64,000 nucleotides of DNA, taken from Tetrastigma voinierianum (lineage: Eukaryota > Streptophyta > Magnoliopsida > Vitales > Vitaceae). Below the pieces are notes generated by a model. The model was not told where the DNA came from. It did not search any database and was given only the letters and a program-made list of their open reading frames with translations. Below, one piece after another: positions 11,561 through 21,269 of this stretch. The translations under genes were made by a program, and so were the position numbers. The stretch spans positions 930,001 to 994,000 of the forward strand of contig JAEQBH010001850.1 in assembly GCA_016808115.1 (NCBI GenBank), written 5' to 3'. Numbering within the stretch: position 1 is the first letter of the stretch; each line of letters starts with the position of its first letter.

Positions 11561-12927
11561 GACTAATGATGTGCCTGTGTCGATACAGGAAGCTGAATGT
11601 CCAGAACGTGCGGGATACACTCAAACCAAGGTGAAGTGTGTTTTGGTTTTGCCTTCGCCCACTCCGTGCCAATTACTCGCCCAAATTCAATCGTTGAGAA
11701 CCAAGTCAACAATGGGAAGTCCAATTATGGAGTCGTTTCTCAAAGACCTAGGGTCGAGGAGATCATTCTCTTTGATCCTCCCGAAATAATGTTTCTATAT
11801 GGAATCGGGTTCTGTTCTAAACCGACTTTTGTGCCCCACTTCATGTATCCACTTTTGTTTTCACTGACAATTGAATTTCTTCAATCGAACAATTGAATCG
11901 CTTTCAATCGGACAATTGAATCAGCTTTCGAATCGACAATTGAATTGCCTTCTGTTGGAGAATAGAATCCCCTGCTTATCACCTTTTATGTTAGAGCAAA
12001 TTCCATGCTTGAATCGCTTTTGGTCACTGCGCCCAAAGATGCTCAACTTAGAAAATTTCTCCCTTATGTTAATTCACACACTACACCTGCATTATTTCAA
12101 TAGGTCAGGAATTTGTTTGCTTCCTCGCTTGCATAGCCGGCCTTACATGTTGGCAACCTAGATAGGTTTGTGTTACCTATACTTGAAGACTAATGTTGTC
12201 TTCCAAAAGAAAGAAAAGAAAGCAGAAAAGAAATGTGAAAAGAAAAGAAGAAAAGAAAAATAAAGTCGTGAAGTTTTGCCTTGAAACCGAAAGCACGGCC
12301 CGAGGGGTGTATGACGAAGTTTTGAAGCCCGGCGCCCTAAGCCTTAATTGGTCGAGTCATCGACGAAAGTGTTCGCAGCATGGGTGGATAGGTAGAGTCT
12401 AGCGATTTGTGTGTGCTTGATTTTCGGGTCATCTCGAGTCCCAAGGCTTTTGTAGCTCAGGTCGCTGATCCTTGGCTTGATGCCCTAAACCTAATTGGTT
12501 GGGAGTCATCTATGAACTGCTACACTCCGACCTCGTGAAGTCGAATTTAAGCATTGCATCCTACTGAAGGTAGTCAATAAAGAAAGAAGTGCGTAATTAT
12601 CCTTATCTAGGTTGTTCAACAAATTTTTAAGGCCACGCTGCTACAGTCAGTGGTGGGACAAATTTGCAATTTATCATGTGACCGTTATATAAAGAACCAT
12701 TAGACTTAGGTGGAAATTCGCTGAGAATCATGGAACCAATATCGACCTAAAATCGCTCTTTGTATGGTTTTGCTCTTTCATGTTTGCCAAACTCGTGTCC
12801 ATTTTTCAGTTTAAGGTAATGTTTATATGTACATATACCTTTTTGAATCATAACCTTTTTGAAAATCACCACATGCATCTCCTTTTAGTTTTGTATTGCT
12901 AAGGGACTAGCAACGTTTCGGTTGGGG
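11561..12927 (+). other. 3' untranslated region of element 2 and polypurine end
   Basis: It holds a stretch rich in CAATTGAATCG units (11865-11965), a GA/AG tract (12195-12265), and the TTGCCTTGAAACCGAAAGCACG block. The GGGTGGATAGGTAGAGT block is near 12378, and a GTTGGGGGGTG purine run lies immediately before the 3' LTR at 12928. The frames 11559-11896 and 12193-12402 are not conserved with the other copies as protein and are not called. Comparison with this intact copy shows where element 1 is split. Confidence 0.75.
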
Positions 12928-14505
12928 GGTGTGATTAGTGCCCAAAAAGTGCAAATTCAACCCTATATTAGATAGGTTTTGAGTGCTTTGCGCATTAATC
13001 ATGCTTTCATTTATACCAATTGAAGTGTTTAAGTCTTCTTAGTACCACTTTGCCATTTGTAGGGTATTTTTGGTTGCTCATGTGTGTTCGAAAGAATTTT
13101 AGAAGTTCAATATCGGGATGTATGATGAATCACAAGTTTGAACTCAAGTGTCACGGTATCAACCACCCCAAGAATCAATGAAAATCGAAGGCAAAGTGAA
13201 GAAAAATCGATGCAAAGAAGACAGAGGCAAAGCAAGAAATCGCAACCAACAATTCTTCGCTAAGTTCGCGAAAAATTGATGGGACGCGGTACCGCAGTTT
13301 GGGCTTAAAATTTCGCAAGTTCCTGAAATTGTGGATTCGCCAGACACCGTATTGCCAGCACCTGCTCCTAACAAATTTCATGATTCACACTACCTAAAAA
13401 TTTCGCTAGCTAGCGAAATCTGCCAAGCCTTAATAAATTTCCTATTTTATGCCTTGTGATTTCGCTTACCTAACAAATTCTTCACTCCTAGCTAAATTCA
13501 TCGCCTGGCCATGTTTTATTTAATGCTAACCGACCCAAATTTGCATACTGTCCTTAACTTAGCCTAAATTTGTAGGCTTTTTGGTATTCATGTATTGAGG
13601 TGGCGAGTATAAACCCTCTTTTTTGTAATAACATAGAGAATTTTGGAGCAACAATTTGGGGAGAGAAGAAATTTTGTAAGTTTTCATTTTTGTAAATAAA
13701 GTCTCGTATTTTAGTTAGTGGTTTTGTTTTTCTCTCTCTTCTCTCCTTCTTCCTTATTTTCTTATCACAAACACTCTCTGAGGATGACAAATCGCAGATG
13801 CTTGGCTAAGCCTCCTCTTTCTTTGAAGAGGAAGGAAGCTAGCTTGGTCAGGTGCATGCTTGCCCCTTCAGGATCGAAAAGTCACAAATCGGGATTATGG
13901 TCCCTATCTTCTCAAATTGTAATGAATAGCTTTCTCAATGTTATTGATTCGCCAATACTTCCATGTTTTAGGATACAAAGGCATACTTATTGCTAGATGC
14001 AATCGTGGTTCATTAGATGGTCTTTACGAGCCTCCGAAATGATATTTAATGCTGTGGTTTCAACCTAAAAGTGGCCATACCGCATGCTACCTGTGTCGAC
14101 TCAAATAGAGTTGTTGTTGGGGGTGAGATTTGCTAGCTAAACATAGATCCTAAGTATGCCGTGGACTATAGGCTGCTTGTCATAACGCCGAGGATAAAAA
14201 CCCGGCACACTTGTTTGCCCTAATTTACCAGTTAGTGACCTAAATCTTCAAAGTTAACTTTTTTCACATTTCACTTTCGCTTACAATTTCTCGCCAACCT
14301 ACTTCCAATCGCTTTTGAAGCAACCAAAAGTTCAAATAGAAAGCCTTACCTTTTTACACTCATGCGTATCATTCTTAGGATGAAACCCATCCCCGTGTTC
14401 GACCCTAGACTCAATTATATCAAGCAAAGAGCTTGACTACAAGCAAATAGTAGGAACTTGTGTGTATATAAATTTTGTTGATTTGGTCTCAAATTTTACC
14501 TGTAA
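12928..14505 (+). repeat. 3' LTR of element 2 (Athila-like)
   Basis: It starts TGATTAGTGCCCAAAAAGTG and is collinear with the 5' LTR throughout. It contains a 20-nt palindrome at 13400-13419, a TATAAA box at about 13608 and an AATAAA at about 13695. The last 20-30 bases are degraded, so the right edge is approximate. The two LTRs of this element differ by many small indels as well as substitutions. Confidence 0.85.
13290..13500 (+). repeat. GCGAAAT/ATTTCGC palindrome cluster in LTR U3 (copy c)
   Basis: ATTTCGCTAG followed by its reverse complement occupies 13400-13419. Further ATTTCGC and GCGAAAT units lie on either side. It is about 110 bp upstream of the TATAAA at 13608. Confidence 0.85.
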
Positions 14506-14936
14506 AATAATCGTGTAGACCCTTCACATACCTGACTTCGTGAAGTCGAGTTTTAAGCATTGTGACCTACAATGAAGTCAAATAAAGAAAGAAGAGTGTA
14601 GTTTTCCTTATTTAGGTTCAATAAATTTTTAAGGCCATGGGATTATTAGGTCAGAGGGTCAATTTTGCAATTTATCAATTAATCAAGCTACATTAGGAAT
14701 CATTAGATTTGGTGGAAATTCAAAGGAATTTTGGATCCGATGTTGACCTAAAATTGTTCTTTATGGTTTTTGCCTTCTCATGCTCTGCTTTCTAATGTGG
14801 TGTATATTGTTCATTTTAAAGGTAATGTTTATATGTATATACACCTTTTGAACCGTATATTAATTTTTTTAGAAATCACAACATGCATGTCCTGATTATT
14901 TTAGCATTGCTATGACCAGCAACCGGCTCATTGGGG
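14506..14936 (+). other. 3' untranslated region of element 1, distal part (resumes after element 2)
   Basis: It is collinear with 12510-12927: ACTTCGTGAAGTCGAG, AATAAAGAAAGAAG, TTTTTAAGGCCA, then GTAATGTTTATATGTATAT. It starts where the left part at 7200 stops, which is the main evidence that element 2 is nested and that this is not a tandem array. It ends in ATTGGGG before LTR d. Confidence 0.8.
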
Positions 14937-16519
14937 TGATTAGCGCCCAAAAGTGCTATTTTCGAGCCCTATTCGAGATAGGTTTTGCGCCTTTGTGCGC
15001 ACTAATCATATCAATTGCCAATTGAGGTGTTCAGTCCACTTAGTATCACTTATGCCTACGCGAGGTTATTTTTGGTTATTTTCATGCTTCAGATGCCTCG
15101 CCACTAAGTTCGAAGTTCGAGACAAGATATGTGTCGAACCATGAAGATTGAAACTATTTTCACCATAAAAATATCAAGATTCAAGGAAGAAATGAAGGCA
15201 AAGCGATGAAAAGGGATGCAAGAGAAGAAGTATGGTGCAAAGAAGAACAGTAACCCAGAAATTTCGCTATGATAGCGAAATTTCGCTGGGATTGCGAAAT
15301 TTTGCAACCATAGCGAAATTTCGCAATCCTAGCGAAATCGAAATTTATAGTCGAATACATTCAGCGAAATTCACTATGCCTAGCGAATTAACCAATTTCG
15401 CTTATCTCCATTTTTCGCTAGGGCTTGCGAATACTAGCTCAGCGAAGTTCATCAGAGATAGCGAAACTTCTCAATTTCGCTATCTCTCGTACTACAGCTA
15501 GAGAAATTCCTCGCTAAATAGCAAAATTTCGCTATCCCAGCTTAAATTCCTCATGCATAGCCAAAATTCCCGCCTCGTTAATTTGTGTATTTGTTCCTAA
15601 ACGACCACGTTTTGGCAGTATTACCACCTGGTCCCTCAGACGCCCAATGTTTTAGGCATTCTTGTATTTTCATACTTGGGTGGCCTATAAGCCCCCATGA
15701 TTTTGGTAACCCTACAACTTTTGGATTTCAAGAAGAATTCCAGCCTTCTATTAGGGTTTGCTTTTCTCTCTTCTCTCTCCTTTCTTTCATTTTCTGAAGC
15801 TACTGAAACACCCCTTGAGGATGACAACTCGTGGATGTCACAAGTCTTATAACCTTGAAAGTAAGGTGGCTAGCTTGGTTTCTCGGGGGCAATTAGCAGG
15901 GTCCTCATGTTTTAAATGCTACAATCGTATTTATGGCTCCCAACTTTTCAAACTAGGTATAACAGTCAAGCATGTCATTACTTTGGCCAATACTACATAA
16001 AGTAGGTACAAAGGCATACTTATTGTTGTGATGCACTGATATTCTTGGGATGGCCTCGAGTGTTAGGTTTTAAACCGAAGGGGCCGTGGAATGCATGTTA
16101 CATGTGTTGACTCAAATAGGAGGGTTCTAGGTTAGGTTTTATAGTTAAACAAAGATCCTAAGTATGGCTTTGACTACGTCACTGCATATTAGAGGACATA
16201 ACCCGAGGACACCTATAAACCCCCATGTTATCGTTTAGGGATCAAACCTTCTTCAAGGTTACCATTTCACACTTTCATTTAACCAATACAAGGTCAAGAA
16301 CTGCAAACTGAATCTCAATCGCTTTGAAACAAATCCACAAATCCAAACAAAAGCCCTACCATTTTCAAACACTTATGCAAGTCATTCATGGGATGAAACC
16401 CATCCCCGTGTTCTAATCTCGCATCGGGCTATGCCGCAAAGAGCTGACTATGGCAATAATACAGAGGAACATGTGAAACAAATTTTGCTGGATTCAAGCC
16501 ACTCCTACCGTGGCAACGA
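14937..16519 (+). repeat. 3' LTR of element 1 (Athila-like)
   Basis: It starts TGATTAGCGCCCAAAAGTGC and ends near CCTACCGTGGCA. The second half matches the partial LTR at 1-765. CCTATAAG at about 15685 is the TATA-like box. This copy has the richest palindrome cluster. No primer site follows, consistent with a 3' LTR. Confidence 0.88.
15255..15545 (+). repeat. GCGAAATTTCGC palindrome array in LTR U3 (copy d)
   Basis: AGCGAAATTTCGCT lies at 15274-15287 and GCGAAATTTCGC at 15313-15324. More than ten further GCGAAAT, GCGAA or TTTCGC units are spread over 290 bp with no fixed period. The array ends about 140 bp upstream of the TATA-like box. It is not CRISPR: spacers and repeats are irregular and the site is an LTR. 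Confidence 0.92.
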
Positions 16520-16639
16520 ATGACTTACTTCTGATACATCTCAGAACTCTGCTTGCTTCGCATCGCACAGACCTATGATACTGAGGCTGTTAAGGGGGTG
16601 AACCGCCGAGGTGAATAACGTTGTCGTCTCTCGAGTTGA

Positions 16640-17270
16640 GGTGGCCTAGACGATCTTTGAGGCTTCCACGCCTTCGGGACCGCTTCTCCCTCTCAAGACC
16701 TTCTGGTCGCTTTGTCTTTTCGGGCTCCGCCCCGCTGCTATCTCGCCCCGCTTTTCTTTAGCGGGTGGAGGAGCTCCCTTTCTTCGATATGAGGGCTTTT
16801 CGCCATTAATGTATTTCCGCGACAGCACCTCGCCCATGCTTCGCTGAGGATTTTTAGAGATGGAAATATCAAGTCTTCTTCGACCGCACCCTCGCAACTC
16901 CAAAGAATGAATGCGATGATCGCGAACTTCGCCAGTATATCTACTCGTAGACTCGCGCTGAACCTTTGAACATAGGACCTCAGGCTCTCCTACGAGCTCT
17001 GCTTGATGGTCAATAGATGGTGGACTTGGCTTTCATAATGCCTCCGCTCTAATGAAGGGATACTAACGCAATGGATAGCTCCTCGAATGAGGATTGATGT
17101 GCCATGGTTCGTTAAAACCAGCCAAGGTCGGGCCTTTTTAATGTGATAACGAAAAGCTTTGCATCGCATAGGGTCTTCGCATACCCATGCGCCCATTCGT
17201 TTTTGTAAGTGTTGAGATGATCGACGGATCTCCGACACCATCGAATGCTTCCACTCAGGCATCCCTAATG
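16640..17270 (-). pseudogene. gag: Tat/Ogre-type gag, broken
   Basis: Read on the minus strand from about 17262: the capsid-like block DPMRCKAFRYHIKKARPWL, then RRHYESQVHHLLTIKQSS. After a stop it continues ESLRSYVQRFSASLR and then a basic tail rich in R and K to about 16640. The order D-x-MRCKAF, aromatic W, HLLTIKQ and ESLRxYVxRF is the retrotransposon gag core of the Tat branch of Ty3/gypsy. Usual gag is longer at both ends. RT and integrase are not present to the left, because the sequence joins the Athila LTR at 16520. This is a truncated element. Confidence 0.8.
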
Positions 17271-17880
17271 GTCGGGAAGAGGGGAAGCTACACCGACCAT
17301 GAATCCGTGACTCACCGCAGACTAAGGTGTCCAGTGTTAGGAGCGTCCTCTTACAACCTCCTTCACACGATCGAAGCTCTTGTCAAGGCTCGAACCTCTC
17401 GCTCCCATGATTGCTCTCTGCTCCTCGCCGAGGGTGACGAGTTCTCCACCCGACATGCCCCTAAGTGCGTTGCTCGTCCCTCTCTTCTCCAGTGGGCTAA
17501 GTGGTGGTCAATGCCCCTTGCCCTACTGACTCGCTCGCTTCGCCCTGGGGAGTGCCGAGAATGTGTCAGCTCTTCATAAGGGGTGAGGCTATGACCTTCA
17601 TTTGTCGCGCCCCGCGGCGCTGCATCCGCCCGGTGAGTCGTCTAACCTCCGACGCGCTGGTTGGTGAGGCGCAGCGCCTCAACCCGTCCGTGTCGGGCTT
17701 GCATCACTCTAACGCCGCCGAGGCCCCGCCGCCCGCGCCACCGGGCGGTCCTCGTGATCCCAGTGGCCGGCGTCGGCTTCGGCCAGGTTCCCGGCCGATA
17801 CCATCAAGAACCCAGATATCGGGCCTCATTTGCAAGGAACTATCGCCCTACGCATACCGCCAACCGATGATGCCTTTTTT
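17271..17880 (-). other. Leader / N-terminal gag region of the minus-strand Tat-type element
   Basis: This GC-rich stretch lies between the gag core and the LTR. The plus-strand frames 17187-17950 are antisense shadows rich in R, P and A. No primer site can be placed with confidence. Confidence 0.45.
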
Positions 17881-18722
17881 CAACCGATCAATGGAGCGTT
17901 TGGGGTGGTTGGGCCGAGATCACACCATTGGCCGGGTCTCATGTGCCTGATGTGACATCACAGTTCGCCGTTCTTGGACGTGGCACACCTCTGCAAAGAC
18001 AAGTAAGAAATAAAGGGCCGACGGTGGCTTCGCCCGTAGCCGCCCGATGCAGCCGGCTTTCTTCGAGAGAAAAAGATAGACCATGAGGGCGAATGTGCTG
18101 GGCGTGCATCTTTCACCGACGGGCGGCCCGGTATTTATAGTATATGTTTCTCCCGCCGACGGTGATTAGGATTTCTTTCCTATCGAGGGGATATTTTCCG
18201 CCTTTTTATCTGTGATCGGATTCGATAAGGGATAATGTACAGCGCTTTATTTAGAATTATCTTTCTTCCTCATTGGTGGGATCCGGCTTGATCTGCAGGA
18301 TGAGCTGTTATATCGTGAATTATCTTATTTTCCTTGCTGGTGAGATTTAGTTGAATTTACAGGATAATATGTTATTGGGGATTATTCTGTTTCCCTTATC
18401 GATGAGATTTAGTTTGATTTGAAGAATGTTGGCTTTGTCAATTATCCATAATCGGGCCTTTAATGAGCTAGACGCCTTCATTTTGGTTGGCATCAGTTCG
18501 AGTGTTTCAAATGGGCGCGCCTTCTTTCGGGTTTAAGGATTGGCCCGCGAGCCCATTTTCAAACCCTATCAGTTGGCTTTCTCAATTACCCATAACCGGC
18601 CTTTGAGCCGAGCGGACTAGGCCTTCATTTTGGGATGGCGTCAAAGGCCTGAGTGTTTCAATGGGCACGTCTCTCGGGTCCATGAGCGGGCCTCGCGAGC
18701 CCATTTTTCTCAAACCCTATCA
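17881..18722 (-). repeat. LTR of the minus-strand Tat-type element
   Basis: On the minus strand it begins TGATAGGGTTTGAGAAA at 18722. It has a TATA-like ACTATAAATAC at about 18131-18141 and runs into the gag leader. The edge of the LTR is duplicated (18429-18722). The inner boundary is approximate. No second LTR of this family is visible in the window. Confidence 0.6.
18429..18722. repeat. Tandem duplication of about 144-150 bp at the LTR edge
   Basis: Copy one (18429-18572) and copy two (18573-18722) share TTGGCTTTxTCAATTAxCC at the start, GCCTTCATTTTGG in the middle and CAAACCCTATCA at the end. On the minus strand each copy begins with TGATAGGGTTTGA, the LTR start. The copies differ by scattered changes. 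Confidence 0.88.
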
Positions 18723-19523
18723 CCTTCAGGTTTTAAGAGATTTTTTTTCTCCTTCATGTTGGTACGATGATTTTTCCTTGGAGGACGGATGATATTCTTC
18801 CTTCTTTTATAGTTATTTAGGGAGATATATGTCCACTTTTGATAAGCTTTGTTCATAATGAAAAGATATTCGTATTCGTTATGTTATTGGTAAGAATGAC
18901 TTATTCCATTCTCTTCATTTATATGTAAGTATTTATAATAATAGGAAATGGTCTAATGAGAAACTAGTTGTTATAGTATTAGACCTATAGTGGTTAATTT
19001 TTATTTTTTTTGTCTCTCGAATGCCCATTTTACTCCTTTACTACTTGAGTTAGGTCACAAGGGAATCACTCACCTACGTTTACTCCCATTGTCTTGTTGA
19101 AAATGTGTGATGCCTTTTAAAACGGGAAAATAAATACAAGTGAGTCTTATGTTCGTAGGTGATAGGTCGCAACGGCACTTGTATCAGTGGCAATCTTCTG
19201 CTTCTACATTTATTCTTTCATTTTTGTGAAAAAAAGTTGATTTTTTTTAGATTTTTGTTTGTGTTGGTGTTTTTTTTTTTATAGGCTTTCTCTTAACGTC
19301 AGCGGACCCTCTTTTTAGTACGTCGTGTTGAAGGAGGAATGATAAGGGTAGTAGATAAGGGTAGTAGGAAATCATGTTGATTCTCCTCCCCTCAGTCAAA
19401 GTATGTCAATTTCAAGCGAGGATGAGTTGAGTCGATGAAAGATGCTTAACAAGCCTTAGGTTTATGATTTACGTAGGTTGTATTCCATTCCTTTGGATGT
19501 CAAGGTTCGATTTTCATATAATA
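18723..19523. other. Unassigned AT-rich sequence
   Basis: No reading frame, primer site or paired repeat is recognised. T-runs occur at 18736-18743 and 19267-19279. The sequence may be the internal or LTR remnant of another element, but nothing supports a family. Confidence 0.4.
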
Positions 19524-19868
19524 TGTGATGCCCCGTAATTATTTTTGAGGTAGAAAAAATATAATTATTTAACATTAAAGTAAGGGTATAAGGGTAATTT
19601 TCCTAAGAAACCCTAAATATAAATAGAAAAACAAGAAATATTATTAATAAACCATTTTTGTGTTCTCTGCATAGCCTCCATATCTTGATCATGAAACCAT
19701 GGAAAACCGAAGTCTTCAAATCTAGGGTTGAAGAAGAGAATTTGAAAGGTAAGATCTTTACCTTATTATTTTTTAGAATTCTTTATGAGATTCTTTAATT
19801 TTTAAGTTTATGTGGACGCCTAAAACCTCGGGGTCCCGTTAACTAGTCGTTAACTTATGAAATTTCTA
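19524..19868 (+). repeat. Possible LTR 5' fragment beginning TGTGATGCCCCG
   Basis: It begins TGTGATGCCCCGTAATTA, like chromovirus LTR starts (TGTxAxxCCC). A TATA-like AAATATAAATA lies at about 19615. It stops where the inverted LTR at 19869 begins. No partner copy is seen in the window. Confidence 0.4.
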
Positions 19869-21262
19869 TCTTAGGTCATTACGCATCTAAGTCTTGGTAT
19901 CGGACCAGTACCAATTACTCGTGGACACCGAGTTACTCGGCACCACCTCGATATGTCCCTTCACTGGGACTCATTCATTCATATTTAAGTTAAAAATATG
20001 AGAATAATACACTTAAATATAGTCCGTAAGAGTCTAATCACGACCCTCTTACCATTATTACATATTCGACTATATTGGCAATAGTCCAAAAGAATTTAAT
20101 TACAATTCTTTTTATAGAAAAATACATGATAGAACTAGTTTGTCCCAAACACTTTTTACAAAAAGATTTATCAAGGCCATGTCACCCTCTTCACAATTCC
20201 CTCGTCTCTAGCGCCGTCCATGTGTAGACCTCCGTGACCCGAAAGGGTCCCATAAAATGAGTCACGCCTAGTAGAGAATACCTCCTACAAGGGCTACTCC
20301 CCACCTAGGTGCACATGCAATGTTTACTCAATATTTCACATTCGCACTCACATTCTAACAAGAACATGCTAATTCTATATGGAATCCTACATGCCATGCC
20401 ATGAAATGAGATGAGACTCAATCATGTACCATGTGCCCGAGTCCTAACCGACTCCCTCACATAACGCCTAAACAATGTTTTAAAACCGACTGGCTGAACC
20501 GAAAAGCACGCCTACTCGCTCATCGGTCGACCGATTTATGGAACCGCTACAACCCAGCGACGCATTAAATATATTATTTATATTTAAAATATATAATTAA
20601 TAATATTTAATATATTATTTATTATTTTTTATATAAATAAAGTATTTTAAAATTTATTTTAAAAATATGTATAATGTTTAAATATGAAAACATATTAAAA
20701 ATGGAATAAACTTATTTATATAAATATATAATTTTGTTAATATCTAAAATAATCATAATGACAGCAAAGTGGTAGAGTGGTTCTTTTGTATTTAATTGAA
20801 TTTTTTTTTAGTTACAAGCCTTCTAACCCTACAAGCTTTCTAATTTGGTAAAACTAGCATCAAGCTGATGTAAAAGCGAACAAACGACATCGCTTTAACT
20901 TCAAAACAAAAATAAATTATGAATATCGGGCTCTACCGACCACCGACCACCGCCGACATCGGTTCACCGGTCAATTATCGTCCAACCGCCGTTCGATCAA
21001 AATGATTTTTTGCATTGAACTCCGGATCGGCTTTAGTCGGCCGACGGTCGACTGGACGGATCTGGTTTCATCCGCTCGATTTTTAAAACATTGCGCCTAA
21101 GCCCATGTGTGATAAACCGTCATTCTGATTGACATCCAATAATCATTTTTAAAACAAATTTTATTTGTTTATAAACCAAAAGCTTTTTGGATGATACATC
21201 ACAATGATCATTTAATATTCAAGACCATGTGCCTTTTTGTGGGTAGTGGATTTTTGGTGTCA
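19869..21262 (-). repeat. Inverted partial chromovirus LTR (J), split by a hAT-like element
   Basis: The reverse complement of 19869-20472 plus 21094-21262 is collinear with the 3' part (about 27600-28325) of the LTR at 25875. Shared blocks are ACTTAAATATGAATGAATG, GAGTAATTGGTAC, TCATTTCATGGCATG and TTTGGTTTATAAACAAAT. It corresponds to the 3' third of that LTR. The next plus-strand LTR starts only 7 bp to its right. Confidence 0.82.
20473..21093. mobile_element. Non-autonomous hAT-like DNA transposon, 621 bp
   Basis: The ends are CAATGTTTTAAAA and its inverted complement TTTTAAAACATTG. The flanks are CGCCTAAA (20465-20472) and CGCCTAAG (21094-21101), an 8-bp target duplication with one mismatch, as expected for hAT. 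The subterminal parts are rich in CCG/CGG (ACCGACCACCG near 20937); the centre is AT-rich (20560-20770). It carries no transposase and so depends on another source. The host LTR J is continuous across it, which confirms the insertion. Confidence 0.85.
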
Positions 21263-21269
21263 CACTGTA

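Larger units (their letters stand above)
7201..14505 (+). mobile_element. Inner Athila-like element (element 2) with two LTRs, gag and protease only
   Basis: Two collinear LTRs (7201-8770 and 12928-14505) flank a 4.15-kb internal region with a primer site, gag and protease relics. RT, RNase H and integrase, which occupy about 2.5 kb in element 1, are absent: the protease end near 11550 is followed within about 320 bp by the 3' untranslated AATTGAATCG block. It lies inside the 3' untranslated region of element 1, so it is the younger insertion. The terminal TG and the target duplication are eroded. Confidence 0.85.
1..16519 (+). mobile_element. Outer Athila-like Ty3/gypsy retrotransposon (element 1), 5' LTR cut by window edge
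   Basis: The order of parts is partial 5' LTR, primer site at 771, gag, protease, RT, RNase H and integrase relics to about 6110, 3' untranslated region, then a 3' LTR at 14937-16519. A second complete element (7201-14505) sits inside the 3' untranslated region: the sequence that stops at about 7200 resumes at about 14506 with the next part of the same region, as judged against the uninterrupted copy at 12500-12927. The gag and protease wording and the Asp-tRNA-type primer site are typical of the Athila lineage. The target duplication around the inner element is too decayed to read. Confidence 0.85.

Noticed and set aside
15255..15545. CRISPR-like repeat array
   Set aside because: Units are short, irregularly spaced palindromes inside a plant LTR; there is no constant repeat and spacer pattern.
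17187..17950. Plus-strand frames of 130 and 149 residues in GC-rich sequence
   Set aside because: They overlap the minus-strand Tat-type gag and its leader; the gag motifs are on the other strand.
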